In this document: positions 1-5,642 of the stretch, piece after piece | Position numbering within the stretch: the stretch's first letter is position 1 | Layout: each line of letters opens with the position of its first letter | Assembly: GCA_002428285.1 (NCBI GenBank) | Contig: DIVO01000026.1 | Location: 1 to 5,858 of the forward strand | From: Patescibacteria group bacterium UBA6130 | GTDB taxonomy: Bacteria; Patescibacteriota; Microgenomatia; UBA12405; UBA6130 | Reading direction: 5' to 3' | Length of the DNA stretch: 5,858 nucleotides | Made by a program: the position numbers and the translations under genes | Notes under the pieces: model-generated | Seen by the model: the letters and a program-made list of their open reading frames with translations, nothing else | What the model was told of the DNA's origin: nothing | Databases searched by the model: none

Positions 1-72
1 CCAGCCGTAAGGGTAAAGCATTCTCACCCGATTTCGCGAAATCAGGTGAGAATGCTTTACCCATACGGCTGG
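1..72. repeat. 72-bp near-perfect palindrome lying in-frame inside the RAYT remnant
   Basis: Bases 1-28 pair with 45-72 with one mismatch (10 against 63). The centre 30-43 (GATTTCGCGAAATC) is itself a perfect palindrome, flanked by a second mismatch (29 against 44). The whole unit can fold into one long hairpin. It has no stop in the transposase frame, where it reads roughly SRKGKAFSPDFAKSGENALP. It starts at base 1, so it could extend further left. It may be a dispersed REP/MITE-like element; only one copy is visible here. Confidence 0.85.
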
Positions 73-242
73 GGAGTCAACCTGGCTCGATCCCGGCTAT
101 CGTTCAGAACTTCAAGTCCATCAGCTCGCCAATGATCAACAAACTATTGGAAACATCATTGTCTACAATCTGGCACCGCAACTACTGCGAGCAAAGCTTA
201 TGGGATATAGAGGATTATGATCTTATCGTCGAATACATCTAA
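1..242 (+). pseudogene. REP-associated tyrosine transposase (RAYT, Y1 transposase family), C-terminal remnant
   Basis: One frame is open from the window edge (codons in phase with base 3) to a TAA at 240-242. Downstream of the palindrome it reads GSIPAIVQNFKS, then IWHRNYCEQ, then EDYDLIVEYI. This matches the known RAYT C-terminal pattern: a GSxxxIVxxFKS segment, WQRNYYEH, a short acidic linker and YIxNNPxxW. RAYTs are HUH-type single-strand transposases linked to REP palindromes, usually about 150-250 residues; the catalytic HUH and Tyr region would lie outside the window. The frame stops right after EYI, but the +1 frame from 241 continues N-K-I-S-N-N-W (241-261), restoring the spacing of YIxNNPxxW. 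A one-base insertion near 240 therefore broke the gene. The higher GC and the decay differ from the AT-rich genes that follow. Family assignment is fairly sure; pseudogene status is likely, as the 5' part is unseen. Confidence 0.7.
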
Positions 243-425
243 CAAAATCTCCAATAATTGGAAACTGAAAGGATTTAATGTTAATCTATTCATATATGTG
301 CCTGGTTGGGGGGTGTGATTCAATAACTCTAAACGGATTATTTTTCCATTCGGCCAAGTTCAATCAGAGTAAATATGTATTATTTAATTGTTGTTAGGAG
401 TGTAAATATTAAAGTAATATAATCC

Positions 426-457
426 TTGTATAAGAATGTGTCTATTTGTCTTATAAT
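426..457 (+). promoter_or_regulatory. Possible sigma-70-type promoter for the kinase gene
   Basis: A perfect TATAAT lies at 452-457. TTGTAT at 426-431 could be the -35 box, but the 20-nt spacer is longer than the usual 16-18. A second TATAAT at 418-423 lacks a good -35 at normal distance. The AT-rich setting makes chance hexamers likely, so this is tentative. Transcription from 452-457 would start near 464-466, just before the inverted repeat at 469-481. Confidence 0.3.
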
Positions 458-468
458 AATTATGTTAG

Positions 469-481
469 GGGGAAGTTCCCC
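469..481. promoter_or_regulatory. Perfect inverted repeat GGGGAA-G-TTCCCC, possible operator
   Basis: Arms 469-474 and 476-481 are perfectly complementary around one central base. The site is a GC-rich island in AT-rich DNA, about 12 bases downstream of the TATAAT at 452-457 and 65 bases upstream of the kinase start. That position suits a dimeric repressor site or a small 5'-leader hairpin. No U-tract follows, so a terminator is unlikely. Confidence 0.35.
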
Positions 482-546
482 ATTGAAGAAATCAAAAGAC
501 GTACCTTTATGATTGTAATTTTTACTTGATGTATAAGAAGGAAATT

Positions 547-1374
547 ATGACCGATGATGAAATTAAGGCAATTTTGAGAGATAAAAGTCTATTAGAAAAA
601 TTTTTACCTAATGAACTGTCTTTAAATCATGTTGTAGCTGAAGGTGGACAAGGAATTGTTTATAGGGGGGTAGCTAATGGGCAAGAAGCAGCATTAAAAT
701 TTTATTTTCCTGGACAAGTGGAAAAACGAGTTGATAGAGAAGTTGAAGCATTAAGAAATATAGATCATCCCAATATCGTTAAATTATTATGGGATGGCGA
801 ATTAAATTTTAATAAACAACAAGTAAAAATAGCTGCGTGCGAATTTATAAATGGTGAAGAACTCAGTAATATTATTTACAATAATCCCTTTACTGATGAC
901 AAATTAACTTTACTTGCTTTTGATATTACCTTAGCAATTCAGCAATTGTGGAATTTTAAAATCGTCCATCGAGATTTAAAACCAGCAAATATCTTTATCA
1001 GAAATAACGGAAGAGCTTGCGTTATCGATTTGGGTTATGCAAGATACGTTGATAAATCAGCTCAAACCGCATTAGGTCAATCATTTGGCACGCCAGGTTA
1101 TTTATCTCCAGAACAACAAAGATGTGTCCGACAATTAACATATAAGTCAGATTTATATACACTTGGAATAATAATTGTAGAGGCTTTTTTAGGTTTTCAC
1201 CCAACTAAGCGAGACCAAAGCAAATTATTTGCATTAGAACTTTTCAAAAAATTACCCTCTTCTTTAGAAAAATGGACTCACAGTAATTTGTTAAAGTCTC
1301 TGTTTTACCCAATCCATATTCGGAGACCAACATTGGATGAAATTCTCAATGAACTTGCTTATATTGATTATTGA
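547..1374 (+). CDS. Hanks-type serine/threonine protein kinase, kinase domain only
   Basis: It should phosphorylate Ser/Thr residues on protein targets in the cytoplasm. Of the 275 residues, about 30-270 form the kinase domain: Gly-rich loop AEGGQGIVY (G33-G36), ATP-anchoring Lys51 in AALKF, helix-C Glu65 in REVEAL, catalytic loop HRDLKPANI (Asp143, Asn148), metal-binding Asp161 in DLG instead of DFG, activation segment FGTPGYLSPEQ with SPE for APE, Asp202, and a C-lobe Arg near 260 in IRRPT. All catalytic residues are present, so it is probably active. It has no transmembrane helix, PASTA repeats or other sensor domain, unlike PknB-type receptor kinases. I chose ATG 547 because AAGAAGG (535-541) lies 5 nt upstream; TTG 526 and ATG 529 are in frame but lack a ribosome binding site. 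The next gene starts 11 nt after the stop, so the pair is surely co-translated and that protein is the likeliest partner or substrate. The kinase assignment is firm; the role is unknown. Confidence 0.93.
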   Translation: MTDDEIKAILRDKSLLEKFLPNELSLNHVVAEGGQGIVYRGVANGQEAALKFYFPGQVEKRVDREVEALRNIDHPNIVKLLWDGELNFNKQQVKIAACEFINGEELSNIIYNNPFTDDKLTLLAFDITLAIQQLWNFKIVHRDLKPANIFIRNNGRACVIDLGYARYVDKSAQTALGQSFGTPGYLSPEQQRCVRQLTYKSDLYTLGIIIVEAFLGFHPTKRDQSKLFALELFKKLPSSLEKWTHSNLLKSLFYPIHIRRPTLDEILNELAYIDY

Positions 1375-1385
1375 AAGGACAAATT

Positions 1386-2675
1386 ATGAGTTTTTATATC
1401 ACTTGCGGGTATCACACAAAAATTGATACAGATCAAAAACCTGATGGCGCAATTCTTCTTTCTTCCAAATTCATGAAGGAACAATTAACTAAACGTTTAG
1501 ATGATAATAAAAAAGTTTTGAAACGGTATCCACATCTCAGATCCCGCCTTTTTGATCCTCAGATATATGCATTAGATTTAATTCCTTCAAATAATTTTCA
1601 ACCTTGTGAAAAATTAGCATCTTATGATTGGCTAAATGATTTATTACCGAATAAACAAGATTTTCCTAATTCACATGATTTTTTAAGGGAGTTTTCAAGA
1701 GCTTGGTTATCTTTACCCCTTAATAATCTAGATTTTATTTCCTTATTAGTTGATCAAATAATCAATTTCCAAATTGAAATTGGTTGTGCAGCAATTATTT
1801 TGCCAGGCCCATTGACAAAAAACTCAAATACAGATTTCCAACAAGAAATGGTCTGGATAACAAAAGGTTTAGAATCGATACGTTCTAAAAATATTGATCT
1901 ACCGACTTATGCAACTTTGGCAATAAGTGATTTAGCATTAACAAATGAAAAACCTCAAGAAAACGAATTTCTTCTATTGGTTTTAGATTTAATAAGCACT
2001 TCTGGTGTAAATGGTGTTTATTTAATTATTGAACAAAATAGTGAACAAGCAAATGATAGGTATTTAAAAAACCCCAACACGTTGAATGCCGCATTATTTT
2101 TGGTAAATAATTTTAGTTTTGTTAATAACTTTGAAGTAATTGTGAATTTTTTCGGACCTTTCGGTATCTTTTTAAAAGGCATTGGAGCAAACATTTGGTC
2201 CACCAATTGGAACAAAAGCCTTGTAAGATTTAGGCTTAATGATCAGGAGGGTTTCGCTGCTTATCCTCGTTATTGGAGTTCCGTCTCATTATTTGATATC
2301 CACTTGGAAAATGATTTCGATTTAATAAATGCTAATAAAAAATTACACCTTGTTAGAGATATTACTGAATTCTCTAGCGGCTTGTTCATTTCAGCAAGTC
2401 AAGGAAATCCTGTATCTCAAATACCAGATTGGAATTATTCTCAAAATAACACAAGTTATGCAAAAGGTCACTACCAAGCATCAATGATGAAAATGAATAA
2501 CTATATCAATTCCATTGATAGACTGATTCTTCCTCAAAAATTAGTTGATTGGGTAACATCAGCCTCAGTTGCAGTTAGTGATATTTCAAAAATTCTTAAT
2601 AATTCGGATAAATTGCAAGTTTCTCATGTTTATGCATGGGAGGCGGCTGTAAAAGCATTCATTGAAAACCAATAA
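1386..2675 (+). CDS. Uncharacterised 429-residue alpha/beta protein coupled to the kinase
   Basis: I do not recognise this family. The protein is soluble, without signal peptide or clear membrane helix. Hydrophobic strands alternate with amphipathic helices: AAIILPG (135-141), TYATLAIS (174-181), GVYLIIE (210-216) and FEVIVNFFGPFG (249-260), the last followed by the Gly-rich KGIGANIW. This periodicity, with late Gly-rich loops, would suit a TIM-barrel-like enzyme, but no catalytic motif is identifiable and this is only inference. The C-terminal 80 residues look helical. ATG 1386 was chosen because GAAAGGA (1373-1379) lies 6 nt upstream; the in-frame TTG at 1371, overlapping the kinase stop, is an alternative adding five residues. 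Tight coupling to the kinase suggests a shared complex or kinase-substrate relationship. Its last 46 bp overlap the opposing gene at 2630-3328. Confidence 0.85.
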   Translation: MSFYITCGYHTKIDTDQKPDGAILLSSKFMKEQLTKRLDDNKKVLKRYPHLRSRLFDPQIYALDLIPSNNFQPCEKLASYDWLNDLLPNKQDFPNSHDFLREFSRAWLSLPLNNLDFISLLVDQIINFQIEIGCAAIILPGPLTKNSNTDFQQEMVWITKGLESIRSKNIDLPTYATLAISDLALTNEKPQENEFLLLVLDLISTSGVNGVYLIIEQNSEQANDRYLKNPNTLNAALFLVNNFSFVNNFEVIVNFFGPFGIFLKGIGANIWSTNWNKSLVRFRLNDQEGFAAYPRYWSSVSLFDIHLENDFDLINANKKLHLVRDITEFSSGLFISASQGNPVSQIPDWNYSQNNTSYAKGHYQASMMKMNNYINSIDRLILPQKLVDWVTSASVAVSDISKILNNSDKLQVSHVYAWEAAVKAFIENQ

Positions 2676-3328
2676 CTATTTCTATTTGGTATTAAAGCTG
2701 ATGTAATTAAATATTCGTTTTCAAAATTTAGATTTTTATTGATTCCAGGAGAAATCAAAAGTTTAAACCTATTTTGAGTGATTTCACATAGTCCTATTTG
2801 ATTTTCTATAAACAAATTGTAGCTTGACTTTCTTTTGGGTAATCCATCTGGGTCCATAGCAACAATTACTTTATCAGCAAATTTTTTATATCGTATACCT
2901 TGAATTAATGCTTCCCGCCAACGAGAAAGCTTTGCTTCAAAAGCTACTACTTCAACTTTCATTTCGGAATAATCAGGTCCTAAAAAATAATAACCTTTTG
3001 ACTCTTGTATTATTTCGGTCCTCAATAAATCATGAATTATTGGCTCAATTCTCTTCGAAGAACTCGAATAAAGTTTAGCTATTTCATCAAGATTTAATTT
3101 TTCAGAGTTCCGTAACAACCACAATAAAAAGGAAAACTTAGCAGACCACTTTGACGGCCATTGCTTAATATTTGGACGTTTGTCAAATCTTATTGTTACT
3201 AAATCAGGAACACACTCACTTACAGGTACTTCTCTTCTGAGGAAACTATCCTTATTTTTTTTAATTTCGTATTCTAAAACCAGATATTGAAGGTCATCTT
3301 GTAAATTTTTTTCTAACTGATAAAACAT
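2630..3328 (-). CDS. PD-(D/E)XK nuclease-like protein with internal winged-helix segment
   Basis: The 232-residue protein carries signatures of the PD-(D/E)XK nuclease fold: CVPDLVTIRF (Asp42), then VVAFEAKLSRW (Glu131-x-Lys133), followed by REALIQGIRYKKFADKVIVAM (about 138-158), a helix-strand pattern typical after the E-x-K motif. Glu19 in LVLEYEI could be the helix-1 acid. Between the Asp and E-x-K motifs, about 62-118 looks like a winged helix: LLWLLRN, then LDEIAKLY, then a recognition-helix-like stretch RIEPIIHDLL and the wing GYYFLG. A DNA-binding and possibly DNA-cutting protein is the best reading; a transcription factor with a nuclease-like domain is the alternative. ATG is at 3328 with AAGGA (3336-3340, complement strand) 7 nt upstream. 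It converges on and overlaps the kinase-linked gene by 46 bp and has its own upstream AT-rich region. Confidence 0.8.
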   Translation of the reverse strand: MFYQLEKNLQDDLQYLVLEYEIKKNKDSFLRREVPVSECVPDLVTIRFDKRPNIKQWPSKWSAKFSFLLWLLRNSEKLNLDEIAKLYSSSSKRIEPIIHDLLRTEIIQESKGYYFLGPDYSEMKVEVVAFEAKLSRWREALIQGIRYKKFADKVIVAMDPDGLPKRKSSYNLFIENQIGLCEITQNRFKLLISPGINKNLNFENEYLITSALIPNRNSYWFSMNAFTAASHA

Positions 3329-3538
3329 AAGATTTTCCTTGTTCTATTGATTTATGTATATAATTTTATAGTAGTATAAAATATTATAAAATAAAAGAAA
3401 AAAAAGAAAGTTATTAATGTAACTTAAAAAGAATCAAAGGGTACTTTTTGATATTCCAGTATAAATTTTTTCATTATTGACTTAACCTAATCAAACATTT
3501 TTCAGAAAACATTCCTATAAAAATCAATCCACGCCTGC
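3329..3538. other. AT-rich intergenic region, probable promoter area of the nuclease-like gene
   Basis: This stretch is extremely AT-rich, especially 3345-3425, with purine runs and several TATAAT/TATACT-like hexamers readable on the minus strand, upstream of the start at 3328. No single -35/-10 pair with good spacing stands out. I see no gene here. Confidence 0.5.
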
Positions 3539-3655
3539 CTATCCGAAGTAAACTATAATAATCCAGATGGTAACGACCACTAAAAGATTATCCAAACCTA
3601 CCTCAATCCATGCCAGGTTCTGTTTGCTGTTCCAGAAGCGAAAACCAAAATTATG
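3539..3655 (-). pseudogene. Possible remnant of the C-terminus of a membrane protein
   Basis: On the minus strand a frame with gene-like codons and four Trp-containing segments reads HNFGFRFWNSKQNLAW, then IEVGLDNLLVVVTIW, then IIIVYFG, ending at a TAG (3539-3541). The strand-like or membrane-spanning LLVVVTIWIIIVYF preceded by a polar stretch resembles a protein's C-terminal end. There is no start codon; the frame continues upstream into the 5' region of the glycosylase-like gene. GC content is higher than in the adjacent AT-rich DNA. It could equally be chance. The family is not recognised. Confidence 0.25.
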
Positions 3656-3700
3656 AGGGAGTATTTGAAAAAATATTGGAAAGTGATGGAGGGAAATTTT

Positions 3701-4237
3701 ATGAGCTTAGTAAACCAAAAAATTAATTTCCAATTGCAATTCGATCAGAAAGATATCCCTTATTGGTCTCAAAGTTACCCAATTAAAGATGATTTTCAGG
3801 TAGAAGAGGTGATTGCTCCACGGGTGCGGATGTTTGGTTATTACACCAAACCTGAATTTCTAGTTATGTGCCATTGGAAATCCCCGAGGAGTAAGCCAAA
3901 AGTAGAAAGCAATAATGAAGAGTTTGTAAAAGAAGTTACACAAATTGCTCTGTCGACAAAGCAGGAAAAGTTAAGGATCAAGATTTTGACTTTACTGAGT
4001 GGTGTTAGCTGGCCAACAGCATCGGTGCTATTACATTATGGGTATGATAACCTTTATCCTATTTTAGATGTAAGGGCTTTGGGGTCACTTGGAGTTGACG
4101 CAATGTCCGTTGTTTACAATTTTGAGTTGTGGTGGAATTACACCATGTTTTGCCGTGAATTGGCAAAAGAAACAAATGTCACATTGAGAAATTTAGATCG
4201 GGCACTCTGGCAGTTTTCGAAAGAAAACGACCAATAA
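3701..4237 (+). CDS. Helix-hairpin-helix (HhH-GPD-like) DNA glycosylase-fold protein
   Basis: The 178-residue protein has, in its C-terminal half, ILTLLSGVSWPTASVLLHYG (about 95-114) followed by YPILDVRAL with Asp123. This matches the layout of HhH-GPD base-excision glycosylases: a hairpin LxGVGxxTAxxx, then a conserved Asp in PVDTHVxRV. Here the hairpin reads SGVSWP rather than PGVG, and no Cys cluster for an iron-sulphur centre is visible. The N-terminal half (KPEFLVMCHWKSPR, about 50-63) is helical and mixed charge. It is shorter than typical glycosylases (about 210-350), so it may be a minimal or divergent member, or a DNA-binding protein with that fold. ATG 3701 was chosen because GGAGGG (3688-3693) lies 7 nt upstream; ATG 3653, adding 16 residues, lacks a good ribosome binding site. 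It is the first gene of a three-gene run. Fold is likely; enzymatic activity is inferred. Confidence 0.75.
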   Translation: MSLVNQKINFQLQFDQKDIPYWSQSYPIKDDFQVEEVIAPRVRMFGYYTKPEFLVMCHWKSPRSKPKVESNNEEFVKEVTQIALSTKQEKLRIKILTLLSGVSWPTASVLLHYGYDNLYPILDVRALGSLGVDAMSVVYNFELWWNYTMFCRELAKETNVTLRNLDRALWQFSKENDQ

Positions 4238-4249
4238 GGATAAGGAAAA

Positions 4250-4870
4250 ATGTCATCTACCATTCTTTATTATCAACCACACCAATCGCGAAAAAGTGAA
4301 GCAGCGTTTTTTGAAGCATTACAGCAATTTCATCCCGAAGCAATTTTATCCTACACACATTTTGAAGTCCCTCAAGAGAAAATGGATCAGTTTCTTGAGG
4401 TGAAGAAATTGGTTCTATGGTTACAAAAAGAACAAAAATTACCACTCAAGAAAAGAAATGAATGTTTGGTAATTCTTAAAAATTTTCCATCGAAACAACT
4501 AAGGATTGCTTTTACACCAAAAGAAATCTCGTTTGATATTGTTTTGGTAAAAGATCATAAAATCCATTATTGGGAATTTCAGGAAAAGCAACACGCCAAG
4601 TTGACTGTAGACCGTCTTAAAAAAGTTTACACTCCTGATGGAAAACCTGTTGAAGTACCACGATTTTTCCAGCGTCTCATGCGTGATCTCTGGCGCTTGA
4701 GCTTTTTCCGTCCTTATACCTCTGTGTGGAAGGATTGGTTTGAGAGTGAAGCACGAACAGATCAGTGTTTAGAAATAGCTGAAGGGTATCGAGAGTATCA
4801 TTTACCCGGCAAGTTTTCATTCAAAGGTTTTCTTGAACGAAAGTTATTATTTGGTGAAGAAGGCACATAA
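4250..4870 (+). CDS. Uncharacterised protein, possible PD-(D/E)XK-like nuclease
   Basis: This 206-residue protein belongs to no family I can name with certainty. The centre reads EISFDIVLVKDHKIHYWEFQEKQH (about 92-115): a strand with Asp96, a turn, and a second strand with Glu109-x-Gln111 and Lys113, then a basic helix. That is the layout of a PD-(D/E)XK active site, with Gln where Lys is usual or Glu112-Lys113 shifted. Downstream, VPRFFQRLMRDLWRL (136-150) and SVWKDWFESE are aromatic and basic, suiting nucleic-acid contact. The N-terminal 80 residues are mainly helical. It begins 12 nt after the glycosylase-like gene; the spacer repeats TAAGGA twice (4235-4240, 4241-4246), giving two possible ribosome binding sites. 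Co-expression with a glycosylase-fold protein supports a DNA-processing role, but nuclease activity is only a hypothesis. Confidence 0.8.
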   Translation: MSSTILYYQPHQSRKSEAAFFEALQQFHPEAILSYTHFEVPQEKMDQFLEVKKLVLWLQKEQKLPLKKRNECLVILKNFPSKQLRIAFTPKEISFDIVLVKDHKIHYWEFQEKQHAKLTVDRLKKVYTPDGKPVEVPRFFQRLMRDLWRLSFFRPYTSVWKDWFESEARTDQCLEIAEGYREYHLPGKFSFKGFLERKLLFGEEGT

Positions 4871-4901
4871 AAAACAAAAACACTAATTTGAGGAGATTAA
4901 C

Positions 4902-5255
4902 ATGAAGAATTTTGCTAAAGCCAGGGATGTAATTAACAGGAATGAAACTGCAGTAGTTGTATTCACCAAGGGGATTCATTTAAATTTTGATTCAAATGGA
5001 ACTGGTGAAAGCGGAAAGTGGGTACTAAACCCGATAAAATTAGAGATGGTTGATAAAGTGATAATATACCTTCGGGACGAAGCCAAAAAAGTGAATAAAA
5101 TCTATATGGCTAATTATTCAGGTTATCGGAAATCTGATGCACCGAGAAGATACTTTATCCAATTTTCTAAAATCGAAGAAGTCGGTAGAACATCATCAAA
5201 TTGGATGGACTTTGCTGAAAGTGGTAAGAATCCGGTATCCTACATTACTAACTAA
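4902..5255 (+). CDS. Small conserved-looking protein of unknown function
   Basis: The 117-residue protein is soluble, without signal peptide or membrane helix. It appears mostly beta: TAVVVFTKG (16-24), KWVLNP (39-44), KVIIYLRDE (52-60), KIYMANYSGYR (66-76), RRYFIQFSKIEEVG (82-95), then SNWMDFAESGKNPVSYI (99-115). The ordered strands with aromatic and Gly-rich turns look like a small beta-barrel, such as a PUA/EVE- or ASCH-like nucleic-acid-binding fold, but no diagnostic motif confirms this. GAGGAGA (4890-4896) lies 5 nt before the ATG, a strong ribosome binding site. It follows the nuclease-like gene by 31 nt with no visible terminator between, so it is probably the third gene of the same operon. 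Function unknown. Confidence 0.8.
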   Translation: MKNFAKARDVINRNETAVVVFTKGIHLNFDSNGTGESGKWVLNPIKLEMVDKVIIYLRDEAKKVNKIYMANYSGYRKSDAPRRYFIQFSKIEEVGRTSSNWMDFAESGKNPVSYITN

Positions 5256-5327
5256 AATTAATTAATCATATTAAAATAAAAATATCATCATCAAGGGGGG
5301 TCATCATCACTCAAGAAAAGGAACAAA

Positions 5328-5414
5328 ATGTCATCCGAAAAATTCTCACTCATCCGGGTCTTCCTGGGTAAACTGGGTTGGCCGTCAACGAATAATCAAC
5401 GAATGATCGAATAA
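5328..5414 (+). CDS. Possible 28-residue small protein
   Basis: An ATG frame reads MSSEKFSLIRVFLGKLGWPS, then a polar tail to TAA at 5412-5414. AAAAGGAA (5316-5323) puts AGGA 5 nt before the ATG, a good ribosome binding site. The N-terminal part could form an amphipathic helix. It lies 72 nt after the small-protein gene and could be the operon's last cistron, or the leftover start of a lost gene. Short length makes chance plausible. Confidence 0.25.
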   Translation: MSSEKFSLIRVFLGKLGWPSTNNQRMIE

Positions 5415-5544
5415 GCCAGCTCATCTCCGTAGTTCAACTGCAAAAGAGGACTATGTTTTCGGGTTGTAGAACGATGTAAATCAGCTATCATAGGATATCA
5501 TGTCATCATAAAAATCATGGTTCAGTTTTTGTGGAGGTTCTGAA
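5415..5544. other. Intergenic stretch with weak tRNA-like patch
   Basis: No gene is seen. Bases 5429-5482 resemble tRNA D-arm wording (GTAGTTCAACTG) and T-arm wording (GGGTTGTAGAACGATG), but the spacing is short and the stems do not pair, so no tRNA is called. The segment ends in the ribosome binding site of the ORF at 5545. Confidence 0.35.
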
Positions 5545-5598
5545 ATGCCCAAACTCAAACCCAACACCTTCCAAGCCCCACTGCCCGGTCTGCGGCAC

Positions 5599-5639
5599 CC
5601 TTTGCGAAGTACCTTGCGAAGCACCTTGCGAAGCACCTG
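5599..5639. repeat. 12-nt tandem repeat, unit ACCTTGCGAAGC
   Basis: Two perfect units at 5611-5622 and 5623-5634 follow a diverged one ending at 5610 (CCTTTGCGAAGT). A partial unit begins at 5635. The unit keeps the frame of the ORF at 5545, encoding a Thr-Leu-Arg-Ser period. Confidence 0.85.
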
Positions 5640-5642
5640 TAG

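Larger units (their letters stand above)
243..546. other. Non-coding leader between the transposase remnant and the kinase gene
   Basis: About 300 bases without a credible gene. The first 20 bases are the frame-shifted tail of the transposase remnant. The rest is AT-rich and holds two TATAAT hexamers (418-423 and 452-457), the 469-481 inverted repeat and the kinase ribosome binding site. A 33-codon ATG frame at 296-397 has no ribosome binding site and is not called. Confidence 0.6.

Noticed and set aside
1..72. Reading the palindrome as a rho-independent terminator
   Set aside because: The hairpin is far longer than a terminator stem, is followed by G-rich not T-rich sequence, and lies within an open reading frame.
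296..397. 33-codon ATG frame in the kinase leader
   Set aside because: No ribosome binding site, Cys/Phe-rich random-looking translation, and it overlaps the transposase debris border.
509..529. Six-codon leader peptide whose TGA overlaps the in-frame ATG at 529
   Set aside because: No ribosome binding site before it and no attenuator-like hairpins follow; the kinase start at 547 has its own site.
1022..1204. 60-codon minus-strand frame inside the kinase gene
   Set aside because: Fully covered by the kinase domain on the other strand; no ribosome binding site.
2018..2215. 65-codon minus-strand frame inside the 429-residue gene
   Set aside because: Shadow of the real gene; Lys/Phe-rich translation reflects AT-rich composition.
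4257..4445. 62-codon minus-strand frame inside the nuclease-like gene
   Set aside because: Shadow of the plus-strand gene with no supporting start signal.
5285..5309. Direct repeat TCATCATCA on either side of AGGGGGG
   Set aside because: Short and low-complexity (ATC triplets); not convincing as a target-site duplication or operator.
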